Assembly (NCBI GenBank): GCA_002749135.1
Contig: NVVY01000007.1
Span: forward strand, 106,466 to 112,144
Length of the DNA stretch: 5,679 nt
From: Alphaproteobacteria bacterium
GTDB lineage: Bacteria; Pseudomonadota; Alphaproteobacteria; Sphingomonadales; Emcibacteraceae
Reading direction: 5' to 3'
Shown here one piece after another: positions 5,194-5,679 of the stretch (positions within the stretch are counted from its first letter, which is position 1; every line of letters starts with the position of its first letter). The translations under genes and the position numbers were made by a program. The notes below the pieces were generated by a model, which saw only the letters and a list, made by a program, of their open reading frames with translations, did not search any database and was not told the DNA's origin.

Positions 5194-5618
5194 AACTGCA
5201 AAGATCAAGTCGCCTCGCGCTTTATTCCGTTCTTGAACTGGCCTCCCGCCCCGATGAACAATTATCCGCCTCTGGCATTGCGGCGAAATTCGATGTTTCG
5301 CTCAACCATCTGGCAAAGGTGTTGCGTGATCTGGGCCGGGCAAGAATGGTCGAAGCCGTGCGCGGGGCTGGCGGCGGTTACCGCTTTTGCGGCAATGCCC
5401 GCCGCACGACCCTGAAAGACGTGGTGGAAATCTTCGAACCGATCACCCTTCACGATGCCGGGGGATTTGAGCCGGGCGACAAAACCGATTTCGGCACGTC
5501 GCTGGCGGTGGTGTTGGGTGAAATAGATGACATCGCCGTGGCCACACTGGATTCCATCACCATCGAAACCATGCTGAAACTCACCAGCAGGGTTCAGCGG
5601 CAGGCAGGTTCTTTTTAA
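5190..5618 (+). CDS. Rrf2-family transcriptional regulator, candidate BadM-like
   Basis: A 142-residue winged-helix regulator of the Rrf2 family (IscR, NsrR, BadM). The recognition helix SLNHLAKVLRDLGRA (37-51) and the wing VRGAGGGYRF (57-66) are typical, followed by TLKDVVEIFEPI and the long dimerisation helix after residue 101. The region where IscR and NsrR carry three cluster-binding cysteines (about 88-106, HDAGGFEPGDKTDFGTS) has none; the only Cys is 67, beside the wing. It is therefore unlikely to be a classical Fe-S sensor and may instead answer to a small molecule, as BadM of R. palustris does to acetamidobenzoates. It overlaps the upstream GNAT gene by ATGA with no clear ribosome binding site of its own, which indicates coupled translation. 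It is the natural candidate to bind the palindrome at 4644-4658 (autoregulation) and 2700-2714. Assignment as BadM rests on family and neighbourhood. Confidence 0.9.
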   Translation: MKLQRSSRLALYSVLELASRPDEQLSASGIAAKFDVSLNHLAKVLRDLGRARMVEAVRGAGGGYRFCGNARRTTLKDVVEIFEPITLHDAGGFEPGDKTDFGTSLAVVLGEIDDIAVATLDSITIETMLKLTSRVQRQAGSF

Positions 5619-5622
5619 TTTA

Positions 5623-5638
5623 GGGGGATAACTCCCCC
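5623..5638 (+). terminator. GC-rich hairpin after the Rrf2 gene, possible terminator
   Basis: GGGGGA (5623-5628) and TCCCCC (5633-5638) form a perfect six-pair stem with a TAAC loop, four bases after the stop codon. No T-run follows on the plus strand, so termination would be imperfect or factor-dependent. A second ACTCCCCC copy at 5649-5656 could compete for the same left arm. Confidence 0.4.
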
Positions 5639-5679
5639 GTGCTCACGCACTCCCCCTCCTCGTATTAACTCGGGCGGCC

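Overview
The window looks like part of an anaerobic benzoate (benzoyl-CoA) degradation locus of a proteobacterium, most likely an alphaproteobacterium. The evidence is a truncated benzoyl-CoA reductase subunit D of the Thauera/Rhodopseudomonas BcrD/BadG type, a 2[4Fe-4S] ferredoxin next to it, and a GNAT acetyltransferase overlapping an Rrf2-family regulator at the right end, an arrangement reminiscent of badL/badM of Rhodopseudomonas palustris. The genes are moderate in GC and the intergenic regions are clearly AT-rich. The genus cannot be told from the sequence.

Layout. (1) Bases 1-1156, rightward: the 3' part of bcrD, the ferredoxin gene, and a 53-residue DUF1737-type protein preceded by two consecutive dyads. 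(2) Bases 1158-2670, leftward: a hemerythrin-like protein followed 28 bp later by a tandem double-GNAT protein, which ends 1 bp from the DUF1737 gene in a convergent junction. (3) Bases 2766-4601, leftward: a two-repeat DUF2249 protein and, 3 bp behind it, a 12-helix membrane protein of the NnrS / heme-copper-oxidase-subunit-I-like kind. (4) Bases 4708-5618, rightward and divergent from (3): a GNAT protein and an Rrf2-family regulator with overlapping stop and start. A GC-rich hairpin follows the regulator. No intergenic stretch exceeds about 110 bp, and no RNA genes, CRISPR arrays or insertion sequences were seen.

How it may work together. Class I benzoyl-CoA reductase (BcrABCD) uses ATP and reduced ferredoxin to dearomatise benzoyl-CoA and is oxygen-sensitive. 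In R. palustris the GNAT BadL makes acetamidobenzoates that release the Rrf2-type repressor BadM from the reductase operon; the GNAT-Rrf2 pair here could be the same kind of module. The leftward genes (hemerythrin, DUF2249, NnrS-like) belong to families often found with nitrogen-oxide or oxygen metabolism. The main new observation is a near-identical 15-bp palindromic element, TTGGTAYTGTAATRC, present once in each of the two leftward promoter regions: ahead of the hemerythrin gene and in the divergent region between DUF2249 and the GNAT-Rrf2 pair. It suggests that one local regulator, plausibly the Rrf2 protein itself, controls the hemerythrin/GNAT and DUF2249/membrane-protein units together with its own operon.
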